In this document: in pieces, positions 17,669 to 27,181 of the stretch
Layout of the letters: every line of letters starts with the position of its first letter
Position numbering within the stretch: position 1 is the first letter of the stretch
Source: CAWDMN01 sp963803155
GTDB lineage: Bacteria > Acidobacteriota > Terriglobia > Versatilivoradales > Versatilivoraceae
Direction of reading: 5' to 3'
DNA: 45,480 nt
Assembly (NCBI GenBank): GCA_963803155.1
Contig: CAWDMN010000114.1
Coordinates: 1 to 45,480, forward strand
Made by a program: the position numbers and the translations under genes
The notes under the pieces: model-generated
What the model was told of the DNA's origin: nothing
The model's input: only the letters and a program-made list of their open reading frames with translations
The model's database searches: none

Positions 17669-18407
17669 TGTGGAAAATCCCCATCAAAGAAACTATACTG
17701 CTTGAAGAAGTGGTTGAAGGCAAAGCATTTGAAGCGGCGCATTGTCGGCTATCCTCCCCACGTATTCCCGGCGATTTGCCGATCATGATTTCCTTGATGC
17801 CCCCTTCCTAATTTGAGTCCTTGGTAAAAAAAACGAAATTTTGAAAAATGCTCATCATTGATGAGCTGGTGGAGCGACGATTCCCAGGAACCGAGAATGG
17901 AGTAAACCTCCGGTCGGCCAGTTCCGGCTTGCTTTGTTAGCCAGTCAGCGCTAAGCCAGATCCAGGTCCGGAAAGTCCCCGGCAACCAACAGGCGGAGGC
18001 CTGGTCCACTTGAAAAATGAGGATTATCGATAGAATCGACCTAAAGAATCCAAGACCATTGGCCGATGACATAATTGGATATCCATATACTTTTTGGCAT
18101 TCGATGAGATTCAATAATTTTTTGTAACTGCTCAGGCAGACAGAATTCAGGAGTCAGAATCCAGAATGACCTACGAATAAGTTTCTAAAAGATTGCGCCA
18201 AAAACATATGAGCTTTTGCCACGCCACAAGGGCATCAAATCTCGTTGCTGACGTGTTCATTCTGACTACTGAATTCTGGCTTCTGGCTACAACCTGAGTA
18301 GTTACAATTTTTTTTAAACAGGGAAGTTATTTAGTGTTCCCTTCGTCTGCCACAAACGCCTAAGGTTGGAGAAAAAATTGTTTATTCCCGCTTAGAGGTG
18401 GAAAATT
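17669..18407 (+). other. 739-bp gene-poor region
   Basis: Contains the MITE-like element at 18122-18307. A 121-codon reverse-strand frame (17749-18114) has fair composition but no recognisable domain and no clear ribosome site, so I do not call it. The TonB gene ribosome site GAGGTGG is at about 18393. Confidence 0.5.
18122..18307. mobile_element. MITE-like element, copy 1
   Basis: About 184 bp, bounded by inverted ends TTGTAACTGCTCAGG and CCTGAGTAGTTACAA (one mismatch over 15). Sub-terminal inverted arms follow, CAGAATTCAGGAGTCAGAAT on the left and TTCTGACTACTGAATTCTGG on the right. It carries no coding capacity. T-rich AATTTTTT flanks both sides, compatible with a target duplication. A near-identical copy lies at 43831-44013. 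Confidence 0.8.
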
Positions 18408-19691
18408 ATGGCATCAAGCACAAGCAATTCCACTATCGATCATGCATCCAGCCAAGAATTGGACGCAATATTATCGAAACCTTTCGAGAAGAGCACACAG
18501 CCTGCTGCTCCCACAAAAGACATGCAGGCGCTCTTTTCTCATTTCTTGGACAAAGAAATAGGGGAGCCTGCTTCTGATGGCTTGGCTCCAGATCTGACCT
18601 TGAGATTGTTGGAAACGTTGAAGGAGGTCGGTTTAAAGAAGGAAGTTGGCCCGGAACAACCGAAAGAGGTTGTGTTTTCCGTTCAAGGCAAACGCAAGAT
18701 TGAGGCACTGAGACAAGAAATTCCGGGAAAGTCAGAAAAAGCCACTCCAGCGACAATTTCAGTAGAACCCTCTCCCGCGCCTGTAATCGTTACGCCTCCA
18801 GCGACTCCGGAAATTGCCACGCCAGCCGAGGAAAAAGCCGTCTCCGCACCGATGGTCTCGCATCCCCCCCCAACAACAGTCAAGAAGAACAGCCCACTAA
18901 GCATTATGGCTGTTCCAACCCGCACAGTTGAATCTCAGGGGAAAAAGAAAGCGATTATGTGGGGAGCAATAGCGGCGGCGGTTCCACTTTTAGGCGTTCT
19001 TTATTTCCTTTTTGGGCCGCCACATGCCAATCTGCCCTTTCATCAAACGCCCAATGTCGGCAATCCACCCGCGCCGTCGGCCCCACGGGCTGAAAATCCT
19101 CATGTCACTTCGAGTCCCGTTTCCGTGTCTACATCTTCCAACTCTCCCAAAGATCCAGGATTAAATTCCAAACAAGCCGATCGTCAACACCATGTTGAAG
19201 GCATGCCGCTTGTGGCTTCTCCCGGTTCAAATCGCGCAAACCCTCAAATTACCGGAGTTTCGACCTGGTCGCCGGCTGAATCATTGGGAACATCTCAAAC
19301 TCTGCCAGCGCCAATGCAAACCTCCGTGAAAGAGCCTGATTTGCCGTTGCCCGTGGCGCCGCGCATGCCGGCGGCCAGCACGGCAACTCCCGTTCCGAGT
19401 TCGAGTCAAGGGAACCACCCGCCGGACAGCCGTCCAACATTAGCCGAGCCCCTTTCAAAGGTCCTCCCCGTCATCCCCGATATTGCCCGCAAGACGCATA
19501 TGACGGGTGTGGTCCGGGTTTTAGCCAAAATAAGTGCGCAAGGAAAAATCATCGATGCTTCCGCCCTCAGTGGTCCTCAGATGTTGCGAAAATCCGCTGA
19601 AATGGCCGTGCGCCAATGGATATTTAAACCGGCCCAGTTAAATGGGGCTAACACCGAAAGCGAAGCGGTATTCTCCATAGAATATAAATGA
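18408..19691 (+). CDS. TonB-family energy transducer with long cytosolic N-terminal region
   Basis: 427 aa. The C-terminal ~80 residues are a TonB domain (VIPDIARKTHMTGVVRVLAK, then EMAVRQWIFKPAQLNG). In this family it contacts TonB-dependent outer-membrane receptors and transmits the ExbBD proton-motive force. Unusually, the single membrane helix (AIMWGAIAAAVPLLGVLYFL) is central at about residues 183-204 rather than N-terminal. The first ~180 residues therefore lie in the cytosol and are Pro/Ala/Thr-rich after about residue 100. The periplasmic linker is Pro/Ser-rich. A GAGGTGG site precedes the ATG. No ExbB/ExbD or receptor gene is adjacent. Confidence 0.85.
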   Translation: MASSTSNSTIDHASSQELDAILSKPFEKSTQPAAPTKDMQALFSHFLDKEIGEPASDGLAPDLTLRLLETLKEVGLKKEVGPEQPKEVVFSVQGKRKIEALRQEIPGKSEKATPATISVEPSPAPVIVTPPATPEIATPAEEKAVSAPMVSHPPPTTVKKNSPLSIMAVPTRTVESQGKKKAIMWGAIAAAVPLLGVLYFLFGPPHANLPFHQTPNVGNPPAPSAPRAENPHVTSSPVSVSTSSNSPKDPGLNSKQADRQHHVEGMPLVASPGSNRANPQITGVSTWSPAESLGTSQTLPAPMQTSVKEPDLPLPVAPRMPAASTATPVPSSSQGNHPPDSRPTLAEPLSKVLPVIPDIARKTHMTGVVRVLAKISAQGKIIDASALSGPQMLRKSAEMAVRQWIFKPAQLNGANTESEAVFSIEYK

Positions 19692-20093
19692 CAACACATA
19701 TCTGAATTTGGGGCGATGAACGTGCGGACCTTAGAACATTGAACCCGGCATGGACTGATGCGCAAGATGGCAAAATCGGAATTGGATCGAATCGATAAGG
19801 ATATCGGGGCCGAATCGTCGCAAGCAAAGGAAAGTCTATTAGAACTGCAACAGGCCAAAAAAGACGCCCATCGGATCTGCGATTGAGCCGCTCGTTTGGG
19901 CCTCGAGAGCGTTTTTGAGATGAAAATTTTATCGGCCAAAACAATGAATTACACAAAGACGCCAAAGCACTGAGGGAAAAAAATTGAATGATTCCGGCAC
20001 AATGAGAAAATATATTCCTCAGTGACGTTGTGCCTCCGCGAAAAATCAAAACCAAGAAAATGAGTGCCTGTCTGCGAATGCCTCGCCAGGAAT
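19692..20093 (+). other. Intergenic region with dispersed repeat copy B
   Basis: No gene is supported. The inverted-repeat element at 19950-20046 is its only recognisable content. Confidence 0.5.
19950..20046. repeat. Imperfect inverted-repeat element (copy B of the GAGGCACAAAG family)
   Basis: Left end ACACAAAGACGCCAAAGCAC followed by TGAGGG. Reverse complement of the right end CGCGGAGGCACAACGTCACT followed by GAGGA. The ends match copies at 8126 and 38554. Confidence 0.5.
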
Positions 20094-20990
20094 TTAAATC
20101 CTAAGTGCTATTTCAATGGCTACTCGGAGTTCCCCGGTCTTCCAAGTGAGAATATTTTCGTAGGTCTCGTGCAGCAAGTTACAGCAAAAGATGGAATCCT
20201 GTTCAATTTCCTGGATGATCAACTCACGGTGGAACCGATTCGGCTCCTGATTGGCCAGTTGCATGAGCGCATGGAAAATGTCGTACCAATGATTGTGGCT
20301 GATATAACATGTTCTTAAAATGAATTTAGTCATGCGTTGGCAAAGGTCGACATCCCAGGGCAAGCTCTGCAACAAAAGCCGGGCAAAAGAATCTCCGGCG
20401 CGGGGGAAAAGAACCAGGTCGCTGGAAATTAATTCCGGATCCATCAAACGCCCAATTGAAAAAGCTTGAATGAACTTCCCTTCTTTGACCAATTCAATGG
20501 CCCTCTTTTTGATATCTTCCAAATCGTCCCATGAGATTGACACCAAGCTCGTGGCATGGGCAGGGGGCTTCATCGTTTCTCGAAAGCGTTCATGAAACTC
20601 CTCATAAGTTTTCTCGAATATCGCGATCAAATTGCTGAAGTAAGCCATGAACATTTTCGACAGCAAATTAATCTTTTCGAAAACTAGGGGTCTAAGGGCA
20701 TCTTGGCCTACCATGCTGGTAAAGGTGAGATCATATTCATCTAATGCCTTGAATTCTGCAATCTGATCCAGAATATCTACTTTAACCACGACCTTCCCCC
20801 GAGAGATTCCGTCCTCATCGATTTGGCCATTCAAGAGCATCTGTCTGTAAATGTCAGGATTTCTCACAAGGATGTCGACCAGATTGTCCCGGTCCATTAG
20901 ATAAGGGACTTTTCTAGCTTCCTCAATAGATCGAGAGATAAAATTACTCAAGACCCAGATGAGTTTTTTCTTGATCTGCGTCTGGTCCAT
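20094..20990 (-). CDS. Unrecognised helical cytosolic protein
   Basis: 298 aa from the ATG at 20990, which has GCGGGGG four bases upstream. I do not recognise it. It lacks a signal peptide or membrane segment, is mostly charged and helical, and contains VSISWDDLEDIKKRAIELV followed by a conserved-looking WDVDLCQRMTKFILRTCYIS. It has two adjacent cysteines near the C-terminus (DSIFCCNLLHE). Upstream, in another frame, lies a coding-like tract and a good sigma-70-like promoter, raising the possibility of a frameshifted N-terminal extension. Neighbours give no functional clue. Confidence 0.65.
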   Translation of the reverse strand: MDQTQIKKKLIWVLSNFISRSIEEARKVPYLMDRDNLVDILVRNPDIYRQMLLNGQIDEDGISRGKVVVKVDILDQIAEFKALDEYDLTFTSMVGQDALRPLVFEKINLLSKMFMAYFSNLIAIFEKTYEEFHERFRETMKPPAHATSLVSISWDDLEDIKKRAIELVKEGKFIQAFSIGRLMDPELISSDLVLFPRAGDSFARLLLQSLPWDVDLCQRMTKFILRTCYISHNHWYDIFHALMQLANQEPNRFHRELIIQEIEQDSIFCCNLLHETYENILTWKTGELRVAIEIALRI

Positions 20991-21804
20991 TTTCCCCCGC
21001 ACCAGTATGTCCGGCAACTGAAGTCCACGGCTCAATCTCTCCCCTCAGTGAGCTAGAAAGGCTCGTGAGAGGATTCGAAGTTGCGTCTTCTTTGCGCTCA
21101 ACCGCGTTTCGATCTCCCTCCTTCAGCATTCCGATCAGGTCCGCGAAGATGGAAACGTGGACGTTCAGCAAACGTTTCTGTCCTTCATATTCACGGGGTA
21201 TCCCACTGCCCGTTTTCCATGCTGCAACTCATCAATTTAAGAAATCGAGTATAAAATCTCTGATTCCTAAAATCAACGTGAGTTTCTTTTCAGCTGTTGA
21301 GTGGTCACGGGGGCAAAAAAAATATCCCATCAAAATATCAACTTCAAGAAGATCTCCTAGAACGAAGTCTTTTCGAAATGACATAGAAACAGATTAGGCC
21401 TTTTAGTTTGAGGCAAAGGCGGCAGAGAGGAGGCAGTAGCGGCTCTTCTTAAAAATTCAAGATTCTTTTTTACGAGTTTCCGCATAACATTACCTGGGAA
21501 AACCTTAATCGGGGGGATCTTCGAAATTTCATCGGCCGCGCTATGGCAAATATTACGCGAATATCCCTTTCGAGGGTTTAATGCCTTAACCTCCACGACG
21601 GCAGTTGAAGCAAGGCTCCTTTGGTTTTAGATCAAATTCGTCTATTATGTCCTGTAGAGAATTATTCTGGCTCTATCTGGTCAGCGGCCATTCTTCAATT
21701 TCTCAAAATGGTCATGTTTTATTTCGCGCAGCTTTGAGGCCACCCTTTCATTATTCTTTAAAGGAGCCGGAAATATACTTTTTGTCTGGAGGATCGGCGG
21801 ACTT
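20991..21804 (-). other. 814-bp region upstream of two divergent genes
   Basis: Holds the promoter at 21248-21276 and, between about 21000 and 21225 on the reverse strand, a coding-like tract in a different frame from the downstream gene (reads LLNVHVSIFADLIGMLKEGD). From 21,300 to 21,800 it is AT-richer with nothing recognisable. A GGAGG at about 21788 precedes the next gene. Confidence 0.5.
21248..21276 (-). promoter_or_regulatory. Putative sigma-70 promoter
   Basis: Reverse strand: TTGATT (-35, 21271-21276), 17-bp spacer, TATACT (-10, 21248-21253). It points toward the unrecognised reverse-strand gene and ends about 15 bp before an ATG at 21232. Predicted by eye only. Confidence 0.45.
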
Positions 21805-23607
21805 ATGAAGAGGAATTTTCTTTTTGCACTTCTACTGTTGGGTGTTTTATTCTTGTTGCTTCCTTCCGTTCAAATAGCGGGAAACTACAAGAATTTCCGA
21901 GTCTCTGTTTACGTTCGTTCTTATGAAGTCCAGCAGATGAAAGATCTGGAGTGGCTCAGGAAACGATGGGATGCCGTTGAAAAGCAGGTGAAGGCCGACA
22001 AGGTGTATCTCGAAACCCACCGGGACTTTGTAATGCCGGATGAGGCCACACTTGTGCAGGCGAAGAAATTTTTCCAAGAACGTGGTATTCAAGTGGCCGG
22101 CGGAATCACCACCACTGTGAATGAACGCAACCGCTTCCAGACTTTTTGCTATACGAATCCTGAGCACCGGAAGAAGCTAAAAGAGGTGGTTGAATTCACG
22201 GCCCGTAATTTTGATGAATTAATCCTTGATGATTTTTTCTTTACCAGTTGTAAATGTGAATCCTGCATTCGGGCCAAGGGGGATAAGAGCTGGACTCGCT
22301 TTCGGCTGGATCTGATGGCGGAAGCCGCCCGAGAACTGGTCATCCAGCCAGCCAAAACCGTGAATCCAAAAATTAGAGTGGTCATCAAATATCCCAATTG
22401 GTATGACCATTTTCAATATCTGGGCTTCAACCTCGAAGTGGAACCCCCGCTATTTGATGGAATATACACCGGCACGGAAACGCGCGACCCGGTCTATTCC
22501 GATCAGCATTTGCAGCCCTATCACGGCTATTCCATCTTCCGCTTTCTGGAGAACATCAAGCCTGGCGGCAATGGCGGCGGCTGGGTCGATCCTCCGGGAC
22601 GAAGGACTCTCGATCATTATGCGGAGCAGCTCTGGTTGACCCTGTTTGCCAAGGCCCCGGAAATCACGCTATTCGATTTTCGACAATTAAATGAACCCAT
22701 CCGCCAGGAAGATGGATCGGAGACTCCGGCGACACTGGTGGGTCGCGTCGCGGGGTATACCTTTGAACAAGTAGATGGTTTTCTGGGCAAATTGGGTAAA
22801 CCCATAGGTATTCCCAGCTACAAGCCGTTCCATTCGTCAGGGGAAGATTTCCTTCAAAGCTATCTCGGCATGGTCGGGCTTCCCATGAATATCACTCCGC
22901 GGTTCCCAGTCGACGCTCCCACCCTCCTGCTCACGGAAGCGGCTAAATATGATCCCGCAATCGTAGAAAAGATCAAAGGCCAATTGGCGGCTGGAAAAAG
23001 CGTGGTGATCACCTCGGGATTGCTGAAAGCTTTGCAGGGCAAAGGAATCGAAGACATCGTAGAGTTGGAGTACACGGACAAAAAAGCAACGGCCAAAGAT
23101 TTTCGCAGCTGGTGGACCGTGTATCACGCTGAATCGGAAATCGTCATACCGCAAATTCGTTATGCCACCAATGATGCCTGGGAGACCATTAGCTGTATGA
23201 GCAATGGCGGCGGATATCCTCTTCTACTGATGGCCAAATATGCCAAAGGGACGATGTACGTTTTAACAGTCCCGGAAAATTTCAACGACTTATACAATCT
23301 TCCGCCCGATGTATTGACCGCTATTCGCGGAGTGCTGGGGAAAGATCTCTTCGTCCGGCTGGAATCCCCCAGTCAGGTGTGCCTGTTTGTCTATGATAAC
23401 AACAGCTTCATCGTAGAGTCATTCCTGCCTTATGCCGCCAGTGTCCGCATGGTGTTGGATAAGAAGTTCACAAAGTTGAAGCCACTCACGAGTTCGGGTG
23501 GCTTTCCCGGTGCTGGCCAGGGAATGCCGGGGCAGGCCCGGGGAGACAAGATGGTTTTTGAAACTTTCCTCGGCCCGCATTCCTATCGTGTTTTTGCCGC
23601 TGAGTGA
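21805..23607 (+). CDS. Secreted TIM-barrel-like protein, probable glycoside hydrolase relative
   Basis: 600 aa with an N-terminal signal or anchor (residues 5-25, LFALLLLGVLFLLLPSV). The first ~300 residues look like a (beta/alpha)8 barrel: FRVSVYVRSYEV, DKVYLETHRDFVM, FDELILDDFFFTSCKCESCI and IRVVIKYPNW. The C-K-C-E-S-C cluster after LDDFFFT resembles the metal-binding or cysteine-rich loops of family-42-like barrels. A second alpha/beta domain follows (about 345-480, with GKSVVITSGLLKALQG), similar in layout to the amidotransferase-like domain of GH42 enzymes, and then a beta-rich end. I infer a carbohydrate-active role from fold-like features and the GH9 gene 13 bp downstream. No known family is assigned. 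Confidence 0.65.
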   Translation: MKRNFLFALLLLGVLFLLLPSVQIAGNYKNFRVSVYVRSYEVQQMKDLEWLRKRWDAVEKQVKADKVYLETHRDFVMPDEATLVQAKKFFQERGIQVAGGITTTVNERNRFQTFCYTNPEHRKKLKEVVEFTARNFDELILDDFFFTSCKCESCIRAKGDKSWTRFRLDLMAEAARELVIQPAKTVNPKIRVVIKYPNWYDHFQYLGFNLEVEPPLFDGIYTGTETRDPVYSDQHLQPYHGYSIFRFLENIKPGGNGGGWVDPPGRRTLDHYAEQLWLTLFAKAPEITLFDFRQLNEPIRQEDGSETPATLVGRVAGYTFEQVDGFLGKLGKPIGIPSYKPFHSSGEDFLQSYLGMVGLPMNITPRFPVDAPTLLLTEAAKYDPAIVEKIKGQLAAGKSVVITSGLLKALQGKGIEDIVELEYTDKKATAKDFRSWWTVYHAESEIVIPQIRYATNDAWETISCMSNGGGYPLLLMAKYAKGTMYVLTVPENFNDLYNLPPDVLTAIRGVLGKDLFVRLESPSQVCLFVYDNNSFIVESFLPYAASVRMVLDKKFTKLKPLTSSGGFPGAGQGMPGQARGDKMVFETFLGPHSYRVFAAE

Positions 23608-23620
23608 GGGAGAAATCAAG

Positions 23621-25351
23621 ATGACAAGACTATTCAAGAGTCTTCAGTTCCCCAAGGCGATTGGCCTTGTCGTGCTGAGTGCTTTGCCGGGTTTGGCCGC
23701 TGATCCCACGGTCGATATCAAGGTAGATCAAGCCGGATATTTACCCGCTGCTCCCAAGGTGGCGTTTGTAGTAACGGCAAAATCCGCCACGGCGTTTGCC
23801 GTAAAACGAGCAACAGACGGGGTTGTGGTGGTTCAGGGGAAACTCTCCGCGGGTGTCGATGACGCGGATTCCGGCGACCGGGTTCAAGCGGCTGATTTTT
23901 CAAAACTCTACAAAACCGGGCAGTACTTTTTGGAGGTGGAAGGAGTGGGCAGGAGTTGGGAATTTGCCGTGGGTCCGGATGTATATTCCCGTGCCTATTA
24001 TATGGCCATGCGGTCATTTTACGGCCAGCGATGCGGAACCGCGATCGATCTAGGGCCGGAATTCCCGGGATACTCTTATGCCGCTTGTCACCAAAGGGGC
24101 GCCTGGCATGTTTCTTCGGGGAAAAATGGCGAAAGGCCATCCTTAAAGGGATGGCATGATGCCGGCGATTACGGACGCTATATCGTGAATTCCGGCATTA
24201 CCACTGGGACATTGTTGTGGACGTGGGAACTCTTCGGGAAAGAAATCGGCAAAATTAAACTGAATATCCCGGAATCGGGCAATGGCACTCCGGACATCTT
24301 AAATGAAATCCGCTGGAATCTGGAATGGATGCTCTCCATGCAAGATGAGGATGGAGGCGTTTGGCATAAGCAAACGAGTGAACGGTTCCCTGGATTCATC
24401 ATGCCCGACAAGGACACTACCGTAAGTTATGTAATTGGAACTGGCCAGCAGCCTCACAAAGGGACGGCGGCGACGGCGGATTTTGCCACGGTGATGGCTA
24501 TTGCAGCCAGAGCATATAAGCCCTATGATGCTCCGTTTGCCAATAAATGCTTGAAGTCGGCTCAACAAGCATGGCAGTGGGCCAGCGCTCATCCCAAAGT
24601 TTTATTCCGCAATCCTCCTGGAATCTCGACTGGCGGATATGGCGACATGGATTGCAGCGACGAATTATTATGGGCATCCGCGGAATTGTGGCGAACCAGC
24701 GGGGAAGAGCAATATCATCGTTACTTTTTGGATCACTATCGGGATCAGCTCAAATCAGTTTGGACCATTCAACCGGAAGCATGGGCCCATGTGGCCCCGT
24801 TTGCATTGTGGACCTATGTCTTGGGCCACGGAAGAAATGCCGAGGCCGTGGCCGCCATCCGGGGGGAATCGTTGGCCGCCGCCGATCAAATAGTGGAGCG
24901 CTCCAGCCGGAATGGGTATCGCATCAGCATGAGGGCCAATGAATATGAATGGGGCTCCAATGGTGTCGTGGCCAATTATGGGATGCAATTGCTGGTGGCC
25001 AATTGCCTGAAAGCCAGGCCGCAATATGTTCAAACCGCCCTGGACAATTTGCACTATCTGTTGGGAAGAAATGCTTTTTCCCTTTCCTGGATTACGCGAG
25101 TCGGACAGAATCCCTTCCGTCATCCGCACCATCGTCCCAGTTCCGCCGACAATAATCCGGAACCCTGGCCAGGTTTGCTTTCTGGCGGACCCAACTACAG
25201 GCGGCAAGATGAGATCACCCGAAAGCTTCCTCAACTGCCTCCAGCCAAAATCTATGTGGATTCCGAGGCTTCTTATGCCTCCAACGAAAATGCCATCAAC
25301 TGGAATGCCCTTCTGGTGTTCCTTCTGGCTGGTGTAATGGTAGAGAAGTGA
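23621..25351 (+). CDS. GH9 family endoglucanase/cellulase-like
   Basis: 576 aa secreted glycosidase. The ATG at 23621 follows a GAGGGAGA site and gives a signal peptide ending near residue 27 (LPGLAADP). An Ig-like CelD_N domain opens with VDIKVDQAGYLPAAPKVAFV. The (alpha/alpha)6 catalytic domain carries the GH9 aspartate motif GWHDAGDYGRYIVNSG, the histidine segment HPHHRPSSADN, and the C-terminal catalytic glutamate motif SYASNENAINWN. In the family this is an inverting beta-1,4-glucanase. It forms a unit with the upstream TIM-barrel gene (13-bp gap). Confidence 0.92.
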   Translation: MTRLFKSLQFPKAIGLVVLSALPGLAADPTVDIKVDQAGYLPAAPKVAFVVTAKSATAFAVKRATDGVVVVQGKLSAGVDDADSGDRVQAADFSKLYKTGQYFLEVEGVGRSWEFAVGPDVYSRAYYMAMRSFYGQRCGTAIDLGPEFPGYSYAACHQRGAWHVSSGKNGERPSLKGWHDAGDYGRYIVNSGITTGTLLWTWELFGKEIGKIKLNIPESGNGTPDILNEIRWNLEWMLSMQDEDGGVWHKQTSERFPGFIMPDKDTTVSYVIGTGQQPHKGTAATADFATVMAIAARAYKPYDAPFANKCLKSAQQAWQWASAHPKVLFRNPPGISTGGYGDMDCSDELLWASAELWRTSGEEQYHRYFLDHYRDQLKSVWTIQPEAWAHVAPFALWTYVLGHGRNAEAVAAIRGESLAAADQIVERSSRNGYRISMRANEYEWGSNGVVANYGMQLLVANCLKARPQYVQTALDNLHYLLGRNAFSLSWITRVGQNPFRHPHHRPSSADNNPEPWPGLLSGGPNYRRQDEITRKLPQLPPAKIYVDSEASYASNENAINWNALLVFLLAGVMVEK

Positions 25352-25687
25352 TGGAGAGTACAGATTTACGATGGGGTATTTCCCCCCATAATTACAATCC
25401 TTTGGCAAAAATTTGGGACTTAAACAGGGTTCGGCTGCGATCGACAAGTCTTGATGACTTGTGCCGGTAGTAGCCACGGTGAGGGTTTTCCAGCGAGCCG
25501 TGGGCTTTTGGATGGGTGGCCAGGCTCCACATCTCATGAAATGTACTCAGCGTGGCTATCACGCGGAGGGGTGCTTCGAGGATATGAGGTTCTTTTGTAG
25601 ATGGAGTCCTTGAAAATCGAACCGGCATGGGGAAAACCGCCAATATTTGCTGGCTATTTATTATCGTCCATATAAAGGAGAATCATC
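25352..25687 (+). other. Gene-free stretch before the rubrerythrin gene
   Basis: Nothing is firmly recognisable. A short reverse frame (25392-25643) has no supporting start or domain. A strong AAAGGAGAA ribosome site stands just before 25688. Confidence 0.4.
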
Positions 25688-26185
25688 ATGGCAACCACTC
25701 TAGACAATCTGAAGGAAGCTTTCGCGGGGGAGAGCCAGGCCAACCGTAAATATCTGGCTTTTGCCAAGAAGGCTGAGCAGGAAGGATTCTCGAATGTGGC
25801 CCGGCTTTTTCGGACGGCGGCCGAGGCCGAGACAATCCATGCGCTGGCACACCTGGGCGCCATGGAGGGAGTCAAATCAACCGCGGAAAATTTGCGTGCG
25901 GCAGTGGCGGGGGAAACTTATGAATACACGGAAATGTATCCACCGATGCTGCAACAGGCTCTAGTGGACGATCATCGGGGCAAGCGGATGTTTGGGTATG
26001 CGTTGAAGGCGGAGGCTGTTCATGCCAAACTCTATCAGATGGCTCTTCAGGCCGTGGAACAGGGCATAGATGTGGCAGAAAACAGTTTCTATCTTTGTCC
26101 AGTCTGTGGCCACATCGAATTAGGAAAAGCCCCCGATTCTTGTCCGATTTGTGGCGCCAAAGGAGAAAAATTCCTGCAGGTGTGA
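25688..26185 (+). CDS. Rubrerythrin
   Basis: 165 aa non-haem di-iron peroxidase, reducing hydrogen peroxide in anaerobes and microaerophiles. The ferritin-like four-helix domain (1-130) has the expected glutamate-bearing helices: AGESQANRKYL with E15, AAEAETIHALAH, AGETYEYTEMYP, and KAEAVHAKLYQ. The C-terminal rubredoxin-like domain has C137-x2-C140 and C152-x2-C155 for one iron. Typical rubrerythrins are 165-190 aa. AAAGGAG precedes the ATG. Downstream lie a flavin reductase and a double CDGSH protein, which could supply electrons. Confidence 0.95.
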   Translation: MATTLDNLKEAFAGESQANRKYLAFAKKAEQEGFSNVARLFRTAAEAETIHALAHLGAMEGVKSTAENLRAAVAGETYEYTEMYPPMLQQALVDDHRGKRMFGYALKAEAVHAKLYQMALQAVEQGIDVAENSFYLCPVCGHIELGKAPDSCPICGAKGEKFLQV

Positions 26186-26348
26186 TGAAACTCCGCCCGA
26201 GAAAGCAGGCAACTGCAGTGAGGATTGAGAATCTGCCAGGACGTATATCCCAGACGTCGTAAGAACAAGCTTGCAGTATGGAATCCCACCGTTTCATGGG
26301 GGTTTGCGGGGTGGATTTTTCCAAGCGGACTCGCAAGGAGGAATACTC

Positions 26349-27071
26349 ATGGGCACTTTCACTGTGCGGCTAAAAGATCGCAAGGAAGTTGCCAATGGCA
26401 CGATTGCGGTTTTTTTTAACAAACCAGAAAATTTCGAATTCGTTGCAGGCCAGTCGATTGACGTGACCCTCATTGATCCTTCAGAAACAGATGCCAAGGG
26501 CAACCTGCGAACCTTTTCCTTGGCCAGCGCCCCATATGAATCGGATCTGATGGTCGCCACCCGGGTGCGTGAAACAGCTTTCAAGCGCGAATTGAAACGG
26601 ATGCCATTGGGGACTCCCGTGAAAATCGAAGGCCCTTTCGGGTCCATGACGCTTCACAAGGAGCCGGCCCGTCCCGCGGTGTTCCTGGCGGGAGGCATCG
26701 GTATCACACCTTTTCGCAGCATGTTATGCCAGGCCACAAAGACGATGTCCAGCCACGAACTGACGCTCTTCTATTCTAATCGGCGGCCCGAAGATGCGGC
26801 ATTTCTTGCTGAACTCAAGGAACTGGCGGAACAGCACTCGAATATTAAGCTGGTTGCCACCATGACTAACCTTGAAAATTCCCAGGACCCTTGGACCGGC
26901 GAGAAGGGATACATCAATGAGGAGATGCTGAGCAGGTTTGTGCGGGATTTTAGACAATCGATTTATTATATTGCGGGTCCCAATGCGCTGGAGTCCGCAC
27001 TGCGCAATATGCTCCAGGAGGCTGGAGTGGAAGATGACGACATCAATAGCGAAAGTTTCTCGGGATACTAA
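26349..27071 (+). CDS. Ferredoxin-NADP+ reductase-like FAD/NAD-binding oxidoreductase
   Basis: 240 aa from the ATG at 26349, preceded by AAGGAGG at the right distance; the longer frame from 26271 is unlikely. The FAD-binding beta-barrel has RTFSLAS (54-60), the RxxS flavin motif. The nucleotide domain has LAGGIGITPFRSM (113-125) and a C-terminal YYIAGP. It lacks a 2Fe-2S domain, so it resembles stand-alone reductases that pass electrons from NAD(P)H to a separate carrier. Position between rubrerythrin and a CDGSH protein suggests it reduces one of them; this is inference. Confidence 0.88.
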   Translation: MGTFTVRLKDRKEVANGTIAVFFNKPENFEFVAGQSIDVTLIDPSETDAKGNLRTFSLASAPYESDLMVATRVRETAFKRELKRMPLGTPVKIEGPFGSMTLHKEPARPAVFLAGGIGITPFRSMLCQATKTMSSHELTLFYSNRRPEDAAFLAELKELAEQHSNIKLVATMTNLENSQDPWTGEKGYINEEMLSRFVRDFRQSIYYIAGPNALESALRNMLQEAGVEDDDINSESFSGY

Positions 27072-27181
27072 ATCCAAGCAGTCTTTGTTTACATCCTCAC
27101 GAGGATTCGCGCCATCCGGTCTTTTTGCGGTATCATGGTAGGAATGCAGGATATAAATTTGATCTTACGAAAGGCATAATT

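Noticed and set aside
17749..18114. 121-codon reverse frame before the MITE
   Set aside because: Composition is fairly protein-like but there is no recognisable motif and no start signal; not strong enough to annotate.
25392..25643. 83-codon reverse frame (contains ATHPKAHGSLENPHRGYY)
   Set aside because: It looks vaguely familiar as a spurious hypothetical but has no domain, start site or context.
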